A DNA stretch of 64,000 nucleotides, from assembly GCA_023634235.1 (NCBI GenBank), contig JAMKCF010000012.1, positions 2,773,001 to 2,837,000 of the forward strand. Reading direction: 5' to 3'. Position numbers and translations under genes: made by a program. Origin of the DNA: Pisaster brevispinus. Lineage: Eukaryota > Echinodermata > Asteroidea > Forcipulatida > Asteriidae. The notes under the pieces are model-generated. The model was given only the letters and a program-made list of their open reading frames with translations. It did not search any database and had not been told where the DNA came from. This document shows positions 10,241 through 20,878 of this stretch, piece after piece (within the stretch, counting starts at the first letter, position 1; each line of letters starts with the position of its first letter).

Positions 10241-12345
10241 AACACAGGAGGCTTCAGACGTATTCATTCATTCATTCATTCATAATGGTTTGCGTATAGG
10301 AGGCTTCACACGTATGAAGCCACAAGCATAAATAAGCTAAGTCAATTTGATTCAAAAAGTGTACATGAGGCTTCACACATATGAGCATCAAATTGATTCA
10401 AATTGACTAAGTGTGTGTATGCTTGAGGCTTCATACATGTGAAGCCACTTGTACACTTGTTGTATCAAATTGACAAAGCATGTGTATGCTTTAGGCTTCG
10501 CACGTGTGAAGCCTTCTGAACGCTTGTTGAATCAAATTGACTTAGTGTGTGTATGCTTGATGCTAAATACGTGTTAAGCCTTCTGTACACTTGTTGACTC
10601 AAATTGACTTGGCATGTGTATGCTTCAGGCTTCATACGTGACAAGCTTTCTGTACGCTTGTTTAATAAAATTGACAAGTCAATGTGATTCACAACAAGCC
10701 TACAGCAGGCTTCATACCTATGAAGCCTCTAGCAAATACTGCCAAGTCAATGTGATTCACAACAAGCATACAGGAGGCTTCATACATATCAAGCCTCAAG
10801 TATATACTGCCAAGTCAATGTGATTCAACAAGCTTGCAAAAGGCTTCACCCGTGTGAAGCCTCATGTTACAAGCTTGCAGAAGGCTTTACCCATGTGAAG
10901 CCTCATGTTTCAAGCTTGCAGAAGGCTTCATCCGTATGAAGCCTCAAGCATACACTGCCAAGTCAATGTGATTCAACAAGCTTGCAAAAGGCTTCACCCG
11001 TGCGAAGCCTCATGTTTGAAGCTTGCAGAAGGCTTCACACGTATGAAGCCTCATGTTTGAAGCTTGCAAAAGGCTTCACCCATGTGAAGCCTCATGTTTG
11101 AAGCTTGCAGAAGGCTTCACACGTATGAAGCCTCATGTTTGAAGCTTGCAAAAGGCTTCACCCGTATGAAGCCTCATGTCTCAAGCTTGTAGAAGGCTTC
11201 ACCCGTATGAAGCCTCATGTTTGAAGCTTGCAAAAGGCTTCACCCGTGTGAAGCCCCATGTTTGAAGCTTGCAGAAGGCTTCACCCGTATGAAACCTCAT
11301 GTTTCAAGCTTGCACAAGGCTTCACCTGTGTTAAGCCTCATATTTCAAGCTTGCTGAAGGCTTCACCCGTATGAAACCTCATGTTTCAAGCTTGCAAAAG
11401 GCTTCACCCGTGTGAAGCCCCATGTTTCAAGCTTGCAGAAGGCTTCACCCGTATAAAACCTCATGTTTCAAGCTTGCACAAGGCTTCACCCATGTGAAGC
11501 CTCATATTTCAAGCTTGCTGAAGGCTTCACCCGTATGAAACCTCATGTTTCAAGCTTGCAGAAGGCTTCAACCGTATGAAGCCTCGTGTTTCAAGCTAGC
11601 AGAAGGCTTCACCCGTATGAAGCCTCAAGCATATACTGGCAAGTCAATATGATTCACAACAAGCAGACAGCAGGCTTCATATGTATGAAGCCTCAAGCAT
11701 ATACTGCCCAGTCAATGTAATTCAACAAGCATACAGGAGGCTTCACACGTATGAAGACTCGAGCATACACTGCCAACTCAGTGAGATCCACCACAAGCAT
11801 ACAGAAGGCTTCATACATTTGAAGCCTCAAGCATATATCACCAAGTCAATGTGATTCAACAAGCTTCCAGAAGGCTTCACCTGTGTGAAGCCTCATGTTT
11901 CAGGCTTACAGAAGGCTTCACCCGTGTGCAGCGTCATGTTTCAAGCTTTAAGAAGGCTTCACCCGTATAAAGCCTTATGTTTCAAGCTTGCAGAAGGCTT
12001 CACCAGTGTGAAGCCTCATATTTCAAGCTTGCAGAAGGCTTCACCAGTGTGAAGCCTCATGTTTCAAGCTTGCAGAAGGCTTCACCTGTATGAAGCCTTA
12101 AGCATACACTGCCAAGTCAATGTGATTCACAAGCATACAGCAAGCTTCATACGTATGCAACCTCAAGCATTATACTGCCAAGTCAATGTGGTTCACAACA
12201 AGCATACAGGCTTCATACGTGTGAAGCCTCCTTGTAGGCTTGTTGAATCAAATTGACTTAGTGTGTGTATGCTTGAGGCTTCACACGTGTGAAGCCTCCT
12301 GTAAACTAACTGAATCAAATTGACTTGGCATGTGTATGACAGGTC
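10241..12345. repeat. Satellite array of palindromic units (41 and 67 bp)
   Basis: About 40 units, each with a 20-22 bp palindrome of form GGCTTCA-cacgtg/cccgta-TGAAGCC. In the core (about 10820-11650 and 11870-12110) units repeat every 41 bp, starting AAGCTTGCAGAAGG and ending CCTCATGTTTC. Between and around them, longer units of about 67 bp add an extra segment such as ATACACTGCCAAGTCAATG plus TGATTCAACAAGC. At the left end (about 10380-10670) and right end (about 12225-12345) the flanking words appear in reverse complement (GTATGCTTGAGG, TTGAATCAAATTGACTT), so unit orientation flips at both ends. No convincing coding frame. A (CATT)n tract sits near 10260-10283. Confidence 0.92.
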
Positions 12346-12709
12346 GACACAATTTATTGCCAGTCATGGGCGTGTTTCAGGCACAACTGAGAATCTCTCG
12401 CCTTTAACGATACCAGTTGATAGTGGTTGTATGATCAGAAATGTCCATATAACAAATCAAGAAATAGCCAAGCCTCAGCACCCATAAAGTGGTTGCTGTT
12501 TTGCTAACGCTAAAAATGTGTACATCTTATCTCTGATTTAGTTATTTCTATAACCCTACCTTATCCATCCTATTCCTAATCATCAGTTGACCTATGCCTG
12601 ACTTTAAAAATCTTAAATTAAGTTGTAAAAAGATGAGGTTTGAGCTCAGGTAGAGGTCATAATTGTAGGAATGTTTACCCGCTTGGTAGATACATCGAGA
12701 GTTGTGTGT

Positions 12710-12995
12710 ATACTTGACCATACACCGGTTTGAAGCCTCATGAACGCTTGTGACTTAAAAATTGTGTATGCTTGACCCTACAGACGTGTGAAAGTGGCGT
12801 CAGTTATACATATTGCAATCTACAACCATACAGGAGGCTTCACACATCTGTAGGGTCAAGCATACACATTTGTCACAAGTGTACATGAGGCTTCATACGG
12901 GTGAAGCCTTCTCTGTATGCTTGGTAGATACATAGGAGTTTATGTACGCTTGAATATACACTTGTGTGAGGTCTCATGTACGCTTGCGGCTTAAA
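12710..12995. repeat. Scattered outlier units of the palindromic satellite
   Basis: Diverged units continue beyond the array: AGGAGGCTTCACACATC near 12832, ATGAGGCTTCATACGGGTGAAGCC near 12885, and words such as GTATGCTTG and GTACGCTTG. Spacing is irregular, as expected at a decaying satellite edge. Confidence 0.65.
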
Positions 12996-13048
12996 ATTTG
13001 TGTAAGTTGGGCAGAAATGTTGAGTAATCTAAGACCAAAGACTCGGTT

Positions 13049-13400
13049 GTTGGAGTGTAACTGTGAGTTTACTAATCAGCATAACATGAGCTGTCAAATC
13101 GATGACCTGCAGTGGTTGGAGTGTAGCAATGAGTTTACTAATCAGCACAACCTGTGCTGTCACATGGAAGACTTGAAGTGTTTAGAGTGTAGTATTGAGT
13201 TTAGGCCGTCACATGGATGACCTGCAGTTGGAGTGTAGCACTGACATCACTAATCAGCACAACCTGTGCCGTCACATGGATGACCTGCAGTGGTAGGAGT
13301 AAAGCAGTGAGTTTACTATCCAGCACAACCTGTGCCGTCACATGGATGACCTGAAGTGTTAAGAGTGTTGCAGTGAGTTCACTAATCAGCACAACCTCGA
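13049..13400. repeat. 66-bp tandem repeat with zinc-finger-like reading frame
   Basis: Tandem copies start TTGGAGTGTA near 13050, 13116 and 13182 (exactly 66 bp apart), then continue with deletions and stops to about 13400. In the plus-strand frame open at 12966-13220 each copy reads like LECSNEFTNQHNLCCHM followed by EDLKC. The spacing C-x2-C-x3-F-x5-L-x2-H matches the first part of a C2H2 finger, but the unit is 22 residues, not 28, and the last His is missing. Later copies contain stops and a deletion. It may be a relic of a finger gene or a minisatellite that resembles one. Confidence 0.6.
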
Positions 13401-13754
13401 TATTTTGTTTTGACAAAACTAACGTCTTGTTTATTATCTACAACAAAGCACTTTGACACTTTAGTGCTTGCTATGAATTCTTTCACAGAAAACCAAACAA
13501 TTTCATAGAGAATACAAATATACAGAAAAAGTCGATTTTTTTTGTTTCAGTATAAAGTTTTATATTAAATAGATATCTGAGAAAGACCCAAGAAATTGAA
13601 AGACTTCAAAAATATATCTGAATATGATACCAACAGGGCTGTTAGAATAATACAGAACTACAAGAGCAATACTGAGATTATAGAATTAACAAACTTTGTT
13701 CAGTAAAACATAAGGAAAAAAGGTACAAGTAAAATAACATACAAGCCTCAATAT

Positions 13755-14310
13755 AATGTTAGCAGATACGGATACAGATACAGATATATCAACCATGTCT
13801 GTTCATGTTGGATGGATGCTTGTCAAATTTTGTTTCGCAATCATACAGTTATGTGTCGGGCCGTGGCCAAATTATAGATACACACTGACATAGGTTTTGC
13901 GAGCAGAACAAATCCCAAAACATTTTATGGATTAAATTTGATTGAATAGAATTTTTTTTTAATTGTTCATTTTCGGACCCACAAGTTAAGCACATGTTGA
14001 GGAAAGTTTCCAACAAGCATAGCAAAATAGAGACGCTGTTTACACTGCATTTTTCTCAATATTTAGCTAATAAATGACTAATAATTTTCTTCCTATAAAA
14101 TGAATGACACCATTGAAAGCGTAACTGTGGAAAATGTTTTTAATCATGGCAAAAAACAACCAAAATGAGCAAAAAGTATCCAGTTTTTAACCAATGTGTA
14201 TGAATTCCCATATCCGTTGTTAATGTCCATGCAAAAATGGATGCGTCATGTAAACACAACAAGCGGTGACGTATCCGTATCCGTATATGTATCTGTAGAT
14301 TTGCAAAACC
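13755..14310. repeat. Element with inverted GATACGGATACAGATA ends
   Basis: CAGATACGGATACAGATACA near 13766 is mirrored by TATCCGTATCCGTATATG near 14276. Inside these ends ATGGATGC (13811 region) is mirrored by GCATCCAT-type sequence on the other strand near 14240. It looks like a non-autonomous inverted-repeat element of about 550 bp; target duplications were not found. Confidence 0.5.
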
Positions 14311-14549
14311 TCTAGTGACTACATGTAGCTCATACTCTAACATGCAAAGAAGCAAACATTGACACCACAAACTTACAAGCTACATTCAACTTTACAGAAT
14401 GCGCATGTAATCCCTATTACTAATGTAACACTTTGGACTTGTTCCTGCATCAGGCTGTTGGGCAGTGTGGAGTCAAGGTGTCTTATGCAAATCTTGGACA
14501 CAATTCTGTTTTTGAATACCCTGTTCTGAATTTGGTTACTCCTACTATC

Positions 14550-14690
14550 TTAGGCCACGCCCAAAGTGACAGCTTCAGCCAAAGCTACAACTTTTGCCAT
14601 GGGTGTTGCTAAGGTTGTACTTCAATGCATGATGATGCAGCGAGCCAGTCAGAGCCATAGCCATAGCTGCCAATTCGGACACGGCTTTAC
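14550..14690. repeat. GGCTATGGCT/AGCCATAGCC repeat, copy 1
   Basis: From GGCCACGCCCAAAGTGACAG to GACACGGCTTTACATG. Its reverse complement resembles 44340-44470 (GGCTACGGCTATGGCTGG ... CCGCCAATATGGAAACGGCC), including a shared CATTGAAGTA/TACTTCAATG word. The two copies lie in opposite orientation. Confidence 0.55.
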
Positions 14691-14814
14691 ATGAACAAAT
14701 TCTTTCAACAATGTTTCACTTAGAGCAAAATTTAATGCCCCACTTGTCCAAAACACTGGTCTGCATGAATTACATGAACATACCCTACCTCCATGCCTGT
14801 AACCTTGTCTTTAA

Positions 14815-15025
14815 GTGTGTCGTGGCCAAGTGGTTTAGAGCATCGTACTCAAAGTCTGATGGCCAAATCATCAGAAAGTGGGTTCAAATCCTGGTTGTGA
14901 ATCTTGACTCTAACTACTTTCCATTGCCCGGCAAGGGTAGATACTACTGATGTGAATGATTAGCAACCTGTGCGCCCATCTGGCTGCTGGTGCTGCATAC
15001 TCTTAAAGAGTAAATAAAACGAGTA
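14815..15025 (+). mobile_element. tRNA-Leu-derived SINE (family B), variant
   Basis: Head GTCGTGGCCAAGTGGTTTAG is a type II (Leu/Ser) A box; anticodon region ACTCAAA reads CAA (Leu), and the B box is GGTTCAAATCC. The body differs from other family B copies (GCCCGGCAAGGGTAGATACT) and ends near an AAATAAAA stretch, so it is a separate subfamily. Confidence 0.65.
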
Positions 15026-16490
15026 GTAGGAATTTGCTTTATACTTTGGAAATATACTCAGTCATTGTCCATTGTGACATGTTTTCAGTTTAATACTGAA
15101 CGGTCTTTCGATTCACTCGTAAAAGCAAATCTTCTGCGCGGTGTTCACGGGCGTCTGCACGGTGAATTCGGAAAGATTTCTTTAGTGAGTGCAGCCATCA
15201 GCATGCTCATTATAAACGCAAGACCAAGCGCGTGACGTCACACTGTGTATACACACATCGAGAAGTCTATACGTCGACCGTTGACGTTTCAAGAATGCTT
15301 AAAGGCACAATGAACAAGAGAAGTAATAGAGTGTTAAGGGCTAAGGCACTTTGAAACAGTGTTTAAAAGCGCCTAATAAATGCATACAAATTATTCATCA
15401 ACATTCGTCAACAGCTTTGCTGAAAAGGTTCAAATGTTCAAGGCCATAAGGAACATAAAATACACCTAAATAGTACAAGACTAATGCTTCGCTTTGGCAT
15501 CAACATATCATGTGCATGAAAGTCACAAGTCTAAATTCAACAGAATAACCAAATTACTCCCAAAGATTCGACAGCTGGAAAATATTTCAGTTGCGACAAA
15601 AAGTCACGATTTGATACAAAACGGCTTAAACCATAAAGATTAAATGCTGATTTCAACTTCATAGCAAAAGATACTCTAAAGCAAGAATAGAATACGCACT
15701 GAACATAAGCTGTTCATATTGTAGCTTCATAAGCCATCTGGAAAAAGAAAAAGCCATAAATATTTTAGATACATTTCAGTGAGTTTTCTGGTATGGTTGG
15801 CTGCAGATTTTGCCACAACACCATAAAACCGTTACATGGTGCTATAAGAATAAATGGGTATTATATTCCAAACATAGCTTTACATACCTAGAAAAAAAAA
15901 AGTGACCTTTGACATACCCTTGGGTGTAATAAAGCCCTAGAACCATATTAATATTGTAATTATTATTATTAATTTCACCATCCTTACTCGCAGCTGCAAA
16001 GCTGATTTGCAAAGTACACGGCTACAATGTGGTCGAGCTACAGGCATGTGAGGGCGCCTTTTGGCAGCCGGCCCTATTGACCCATATATGACCACGAAGC
16101 ACAGCCAGAGGTCAAAAGTGTTTGATTTGAAGTACTGGGACCGGTCATGGGTTAATTTGCAGCCTTACATCTTTTGTATTAAAATTACGGTTCATTCTAA
16201 AGTAGTCAAGCAATGTTGGTATTTTTCTTTAAAAAACAAAAGGTTGTAGAAGTTCAACTAATGAGAATGAAACAACAGGCCTACTTGAAGACATTTGTTC
16301 TTATCTGTTATAGGAAATAAACTTGAAAGGTTGTTAATTTCAGTAATTAGGTTCTAAGAATTATTCATTGTTCACGTGGAACAAAAGGCAGTTCTGATTG
16401 AAAGGCACTTTGCAAACGAACATGGAGTTTTTAAACATCAGTATGAAAATAATTCACAATGCACTGCATTCAGTGGTAGCAGAGGTAGAC

Positions 16491-16720
16491 AGAAATGTTA
16501 CCACAAATTGTTCGGTAATTTGATCGGAATGTAATGTTATTGTTTTTACAATCTCAAATTTGTATCTCAAATAAAACTTTTGAACTTCCTTGACTTAAGG
16601 TAAATAGAAATGTTACCACAAATTGTTCGGTAATTTGATCGGAATGTAATGTTATTGTTTTTACAATCTTAAATTTGTATCTCAAATAAAACTTTTGAAC
16701 TTCCTTAACTTAAAGTAAAT
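16491..16720. repeat. 115-bp tandem duplication
   Basis: AGAAATGTTACCACAAATTG starts at 16491 and again at 16606. The two 115-bp copies differ at only a few bases (for example CTCAAAT versus TTAAAT, TTGACTT versus TTAACTT), so the duplication is young. Each copy carries AAATAAAAC. Confidence 0.9.
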
Positions 16721-18384
16721 AGTTATTTAAAAAACAATTGTTTTCCTCAATTTGGCAGCAAGATCAGGTGATGCAACTTTAACTTCCCGACGATTAAAAT
16801 AGCAAAAAATACGGGAAATAAAAACCTGAAATGAGATCTCGAGTTTGTGCAAACATAACCCCATTAGGAGAACATGATTCTGTTCTTCATGTATCAATTC
16901 TTCATAACTAATGACTTTGTTTTAACCAAACAATTCAATGAAAATACCAAAAGGAAAAGAAGCTTTTAAAAACATTGTTTTATAAAGGACTACGCTTACC
17001 AAAATTGGACAAAGAACAGCGCCCTCTATAGTCCTACCCAAAATACCCTGCTGTACATTACTTAAATACAAACCATCACACACATTTCAAACGTTGACTA
17101 TATTTACAAACAGTTCTAAATATATAACACAATCAGAATAATTATATGATAAAAACCAAAGAGTAACTCTTAAGAGGGTGTAGTCACAAAATTTAAAATC
17201 CAAACAGAATTAAAACTATCTGTTACAAAAAAATGACTGTTAAACATTACGAGAATTAGTGAAATATAGTTATTAATAAAGCAGCAAAACATCAAGGCAC
17301 ACACCCATTATTAATTATTGTTCAAATATAAATAACAACAATGTTGTTATTGTTTTGCTCAATTCTGGCATAACTGTTTACATCAAAAGATAATACTCAG
17401 TTTAAAAAGGTAATAAAATGATATTGCTTTCAATATATCCTTTGCATAGGCGGCCACACCACTGACGTCAATGAACTGAAATGTGCATGTGTGTACGCGA
17501 ATTAAACGCACAACTCTCAGCCAACGTCAGCTCTCCCTTTGACCTCAGTGAGGGCGCTATTTGAGCTTGTGACATCATATGCAAGGGGTCTACATGATAG
17601 ATTAAAAAACGTATGTTTGGTCCAAGGCACTGATACACACTCACAAATTTGGCCAAACAAAACAAACCATCAACAAAAAAACATGTTTAAAAAAGCAGCC
17701 TTCATTACAATGGGTGCGCCATTCGTGAAAACAACTGAAAACAGTTAATAAACTGACTTTATTTATAGAATAAGATTTATTGAAGGAAAATTTGTGTTCG
17801 TTTGTTATCAAATGCAGTTGTCTAACCCAAACATTATTATCATCATGCTATCTTTCTGATAAAACGTTCTAAAGATGTCAAACAAATCTCAGTTTTAGAT
17901 GTTTTTTTACGAGAAAAACCCAGACTTGCGTAAATTCACGCAATCAGGTAGGGACTGAAACACCCAATCCACGTGCAGGGCTCCAGTCTGAAGCAGGATT
18001 CAAACCAGGGTCCACAGAGGTGAAAGCCATGGAAAAACTACCAAGCCCCCCCAAAAATGGAAGTGTTCCTAGCAGGAATATTTCTCAGGGAAGTTCTGTT
18101 ACCTATTTGATTAATACACCTTTATCATGCTGCTGCCATCTTGGTCATGTTCCTTGTATCCAAAAACGGTAATGTATGCTAATATTAAATTATTTTTTAT
18201 TGTACAAAAAGGAACCAGACTATTTGCCCTTCTAACCTTGGTTTGGTTACATTGATTTGAATGGGAGAAAAACAAAAAATGGCCGCACCATGATAAAGGT
18301 CGGAAAATTGGGAAAGTAGCCACAAGCAATCCTTTGTAAGGAATTTTCAGGATTTTTAAGCTAGATTACAACTTCCGATAACGA

Positions 18385-18390
18385 TTTATT
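18385..18390 (-). terminator. AATAAA candidate for whirlin
   Basis: Minus-strand AATAAA (plus strand TTTATT in ACGATTTATTGAC) about 460 nt after the stop codon. Usage is inferred only. Confidence 0.4.
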
Positions 18391-18459
18391 GACACTGAAT
18401 TTTGAGATCCTTTTTCGGATCCAGTCATTCATTATGTCGACTCACATACCCAAACTGCA

Positions 18460-18704
18460 ATCTGGGCCCAATTTCATGGCTCTGCTTACCCTAAGCAAAG
18501 AATTGGTGCTTACAGAAGCAAGGAATTCTGCACTTACGTCAAGCAGATTTCACAGGTTAGCAGAGAATCTTAGCTCGTGCTACTAGGCATTCTTCGCTTA
18601 CACAGCTAGCGTAGAAATTCTGTGCTTGTCCTGTATTAAGCAAAGAATGGTGATTGCAAGCAAAAAATTTGGCAGTAAGCAGAGCCATGAAATTGGGCCC
18701 AGAT
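18460..18704. mobile_element. MITE-like element with 29-bp perfect inverted ends
   Basis: The left end 18460-18488 (ATCTGGGCCCAATTTCATGG then CTCTGCTTA) is exactly complementary to 18676-18704. The interior has repeated AAGCAAAGAAT/ATTCTTCGCTTA words, also partly mirrored. About 245 bp, no coding capacity. Best copy of the family in this window; others are at 6.7, 7.85, 8.3, 9.2, 34.2, 38.5 and 43.6 kb. Confidence 0.85.
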
Positions 18705-18849
18705 GAAAATAAAAATGCAGAGCCTCCTAAAAACCATAACCATTGGCCCAATATGAGACAAACAAAATAAAAGAATACTTGCTGTTGGAATACAATGAAT
18801 TCGAAGGGGGAGGGTACAAAGATGACCTCTGACCTCATGATGACCTTGA

Positions 18850-20878
18850 TTACAGATGAGTGTCTACTTCGGGTGTCTGCTTGACAACAAACTCAATGGT
18901 CGACTTGTTCTTGTCGTGGTATGCTTTCCTGATGATGTCCACAGCTTGAGGGTGACTCACACTGAGTAGAGACTCACCGTCAACGGACAGAACCTCAATG
19001 CCGGCCTGAATGTCAGAGCAAAAGACGCAAACGGTCAAGGATAACAATTAGAGAGATAAAGCACCGAGGAGATCAAGTTCCTTTCTGAAAATACTCGGGG
19101 GTGAGAGTCGGTGCCGGCAAAAAGGTCTGAAACAAGATGGCATTTCCACCTTTCGGTAATGCTTGGAGTTGAAGATTCCAAGGAGCGTTCGGGAACAGTA
19201 TCTTTAATGCTAGAGAAGTAGATCAAAGAGCTGGATTTCTTTACTTTTTTTTCAACAAGCAGCGAAAAAAACAGTCTGACTTCAGATAAAAGTCTGAAAA
19301 ATCTTGTCGCTGAATAATAAAGCCCTTTTCAAACGTCAAAGGCAAACTAGGGTCATCGGTCACAGGCACCAGTTGTTTTGACCATGGACGTTGCGGCCTA
19401 TAAAACAATATTTCAGAATCATCAATTTATGATCATTCTGAGCACATTTTCTGTGCCTCGACAGCATTATTTGACGGTAAAACATTGTCCGCATTCTGTA
19501 TTATTGATTTATGCTATCAACTGCTCCGCTTACATTGTTGTTGCACATAAAACTTAGCAACGAAAGCATCATCATAAAACGCTCATTTGATGCCATCTTG
19601 ATTTAAAGGCATCCTGGAAAAATTTTCTTCTTGGTCTCTGCGTGGGGTGTTCATTCACACGGACAATTGTGGTGAATTTTCACAACAGTGTGTTCTTTTG
19701 TTGCTGGTCTTGATCGTGGTCAGGAAAGGACTATGGAGCCGTGTTTGTGCAGAGCAGAGGTGCATTTCACACGATGTAGATGTCCGTAGAACCAAGGACC
19801 CCTGATTATTTCCCCATGTAAAAAGGGCCTAATTGGGATGACAATGTGTCTTGTTGTACACCTCCAGAGACTGGTCTTTAGACTGCTTCAGTTTTGAAAC
19901 ACCCTGGGTCTTCATCTCCGTCTACAGTTCAGACGTTCCAAAATCTTAAACTGGATTTACACCGAGACCAAGACCCAAATTTCATAAAAGCTGCTGTATG
20001 CAAAAAATTTGCTAAGCGCAGAAACATCCAGCTAAGCAGAAACCAGCATCCAGCTACATGTATACAGAGATATGTTATTTCTTAATGTTGTCCTGGCTCC
20101 CCCCTTTTTTGGCCTATAAAAACTTTGATATTGATTCTAATCTTACCTGGAGGGTTCCATCATCTGATGCTGCTCCCCCTGGAAAAATGCGATCAATTCT
20201 AACCTCGGGCTGATTTTTGCTATCATTTCCTCCAGAGATGCTGATTCCTGTGGGGGGGGGGGAGGGTTTCAAATGAAAGCAGTCAGAACAGACAACAGGG
20301 TTTAAGGATACCAACCAATATGAATCGTGTCTTACAAATAAAACACTCAGGATTTGAAAGTTTCAGCTATTTCCTGAGATGCACTGGGATTACCACTTCA
20401 CGTCGGATGCATGTCTATCCCCAATTTTCTTTTCGGACAGACTTACTGCGGATGTTTTTCAACACCCGCAACAACTTCAGCCTTCCTCCATTTTTTGCTG
20501 ACTCAAGTCCCGCTCCAGTCAATTTTTCTTTGTTCAAACCCTTTGAGGTGCAAACAGTTACCATCATTATTATAACAAAAACACGTCTAAATCTACAAAA
20601 AAGGCTCATACCCAACAACTTAATTTAAATGCTAAAACTCACCTAGAGATGGTCTGTTTTTAGGCAGCGACACAGTCATGGTCTCCATCTTTGCATTGAG
20701 GTCTTCCACCGTTTTGCTACCCTTGGATTGATCGTCCTTGGCCGATGACTCCCAAGAGGAGTGATTCTCCTTAGATGCAGATGGTCCATCCAGATTGATG
20801 TCCTCTATGTCCATGTAGTCGCTACTTATCTTTCTCTTCGCCACGTTGGGGGATTCGTCTTTGCGAAAACTGTTCTTC
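18850..20878 (-). CDS. WHRN: Whirlin exons 14-16: PDZ3 and C terminus
   Basis: Exon 14 (20643-20878) ends at [10 protein letters not shown], exon 15 (20147-20247) gives [20 protein letters not shown] and [10 protein letters not shown], exon 16 (18850-19005) gives [13 protein letters not shown] through [20 protein letters not shown] and the stop. The carboxylate loop GISI marks a functional PDZ. The protein ends DTHL, which fits a class I PDZ-binding motif (T at -2, L at 0), so self-association or binding to another PDZ protein is conceivable. Exon 15 has an acceptor with a pure C11 pyrimidine tract (20252-20262). Confidence 0.95.

Larger units (their letters stand above)
12346..18384. other. 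Intergenic stretch between the satellite and the whirlin 3' end
   Basis: Apart from the repeats listed separately (12.7, 13.05, 13.76, 14.55, 14.82 and 16.49 kb) I see no supported gene. CpG-containing patches occur near 15100-15300 and 17450-17600; each has a perfect TGACGTCA, but no coding exon adjoins them. The rest is A/T-rich sequence without visible structure. Confidence 0.45.
18385..18849 (-). other. Probable whirlin 3' UTR
   Basis: From the stop at 18850 to an AATAAA on the minus strand (TTTATT at 18385-18390). About 460 nt, more than half of it an inserted inverted-repeat element (18460-18704). Further TTTATT sites occur near 17757 and 17776. Confidence 0.45.

Noticed and set aside
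10614..10823. ORFs within the palindromic satellite
   Set aside because: They arise from repeat periodicity and are not conserved between units; stops appear in most copies.
10241..12345. CRISPR array
   Set aside because: Regular palindromic repeats invite this call, but there are no unique spacers, the repeats are not uniform, and the context is an animal genome. It is a satellite.
13049..13220. Genuine C2H2 zinc-finger gene
   Set aside because: The finger is incomplete in every copy, the unit is 22 residues, and stops follow within the array; kept as a repeat with a finger-like frame.
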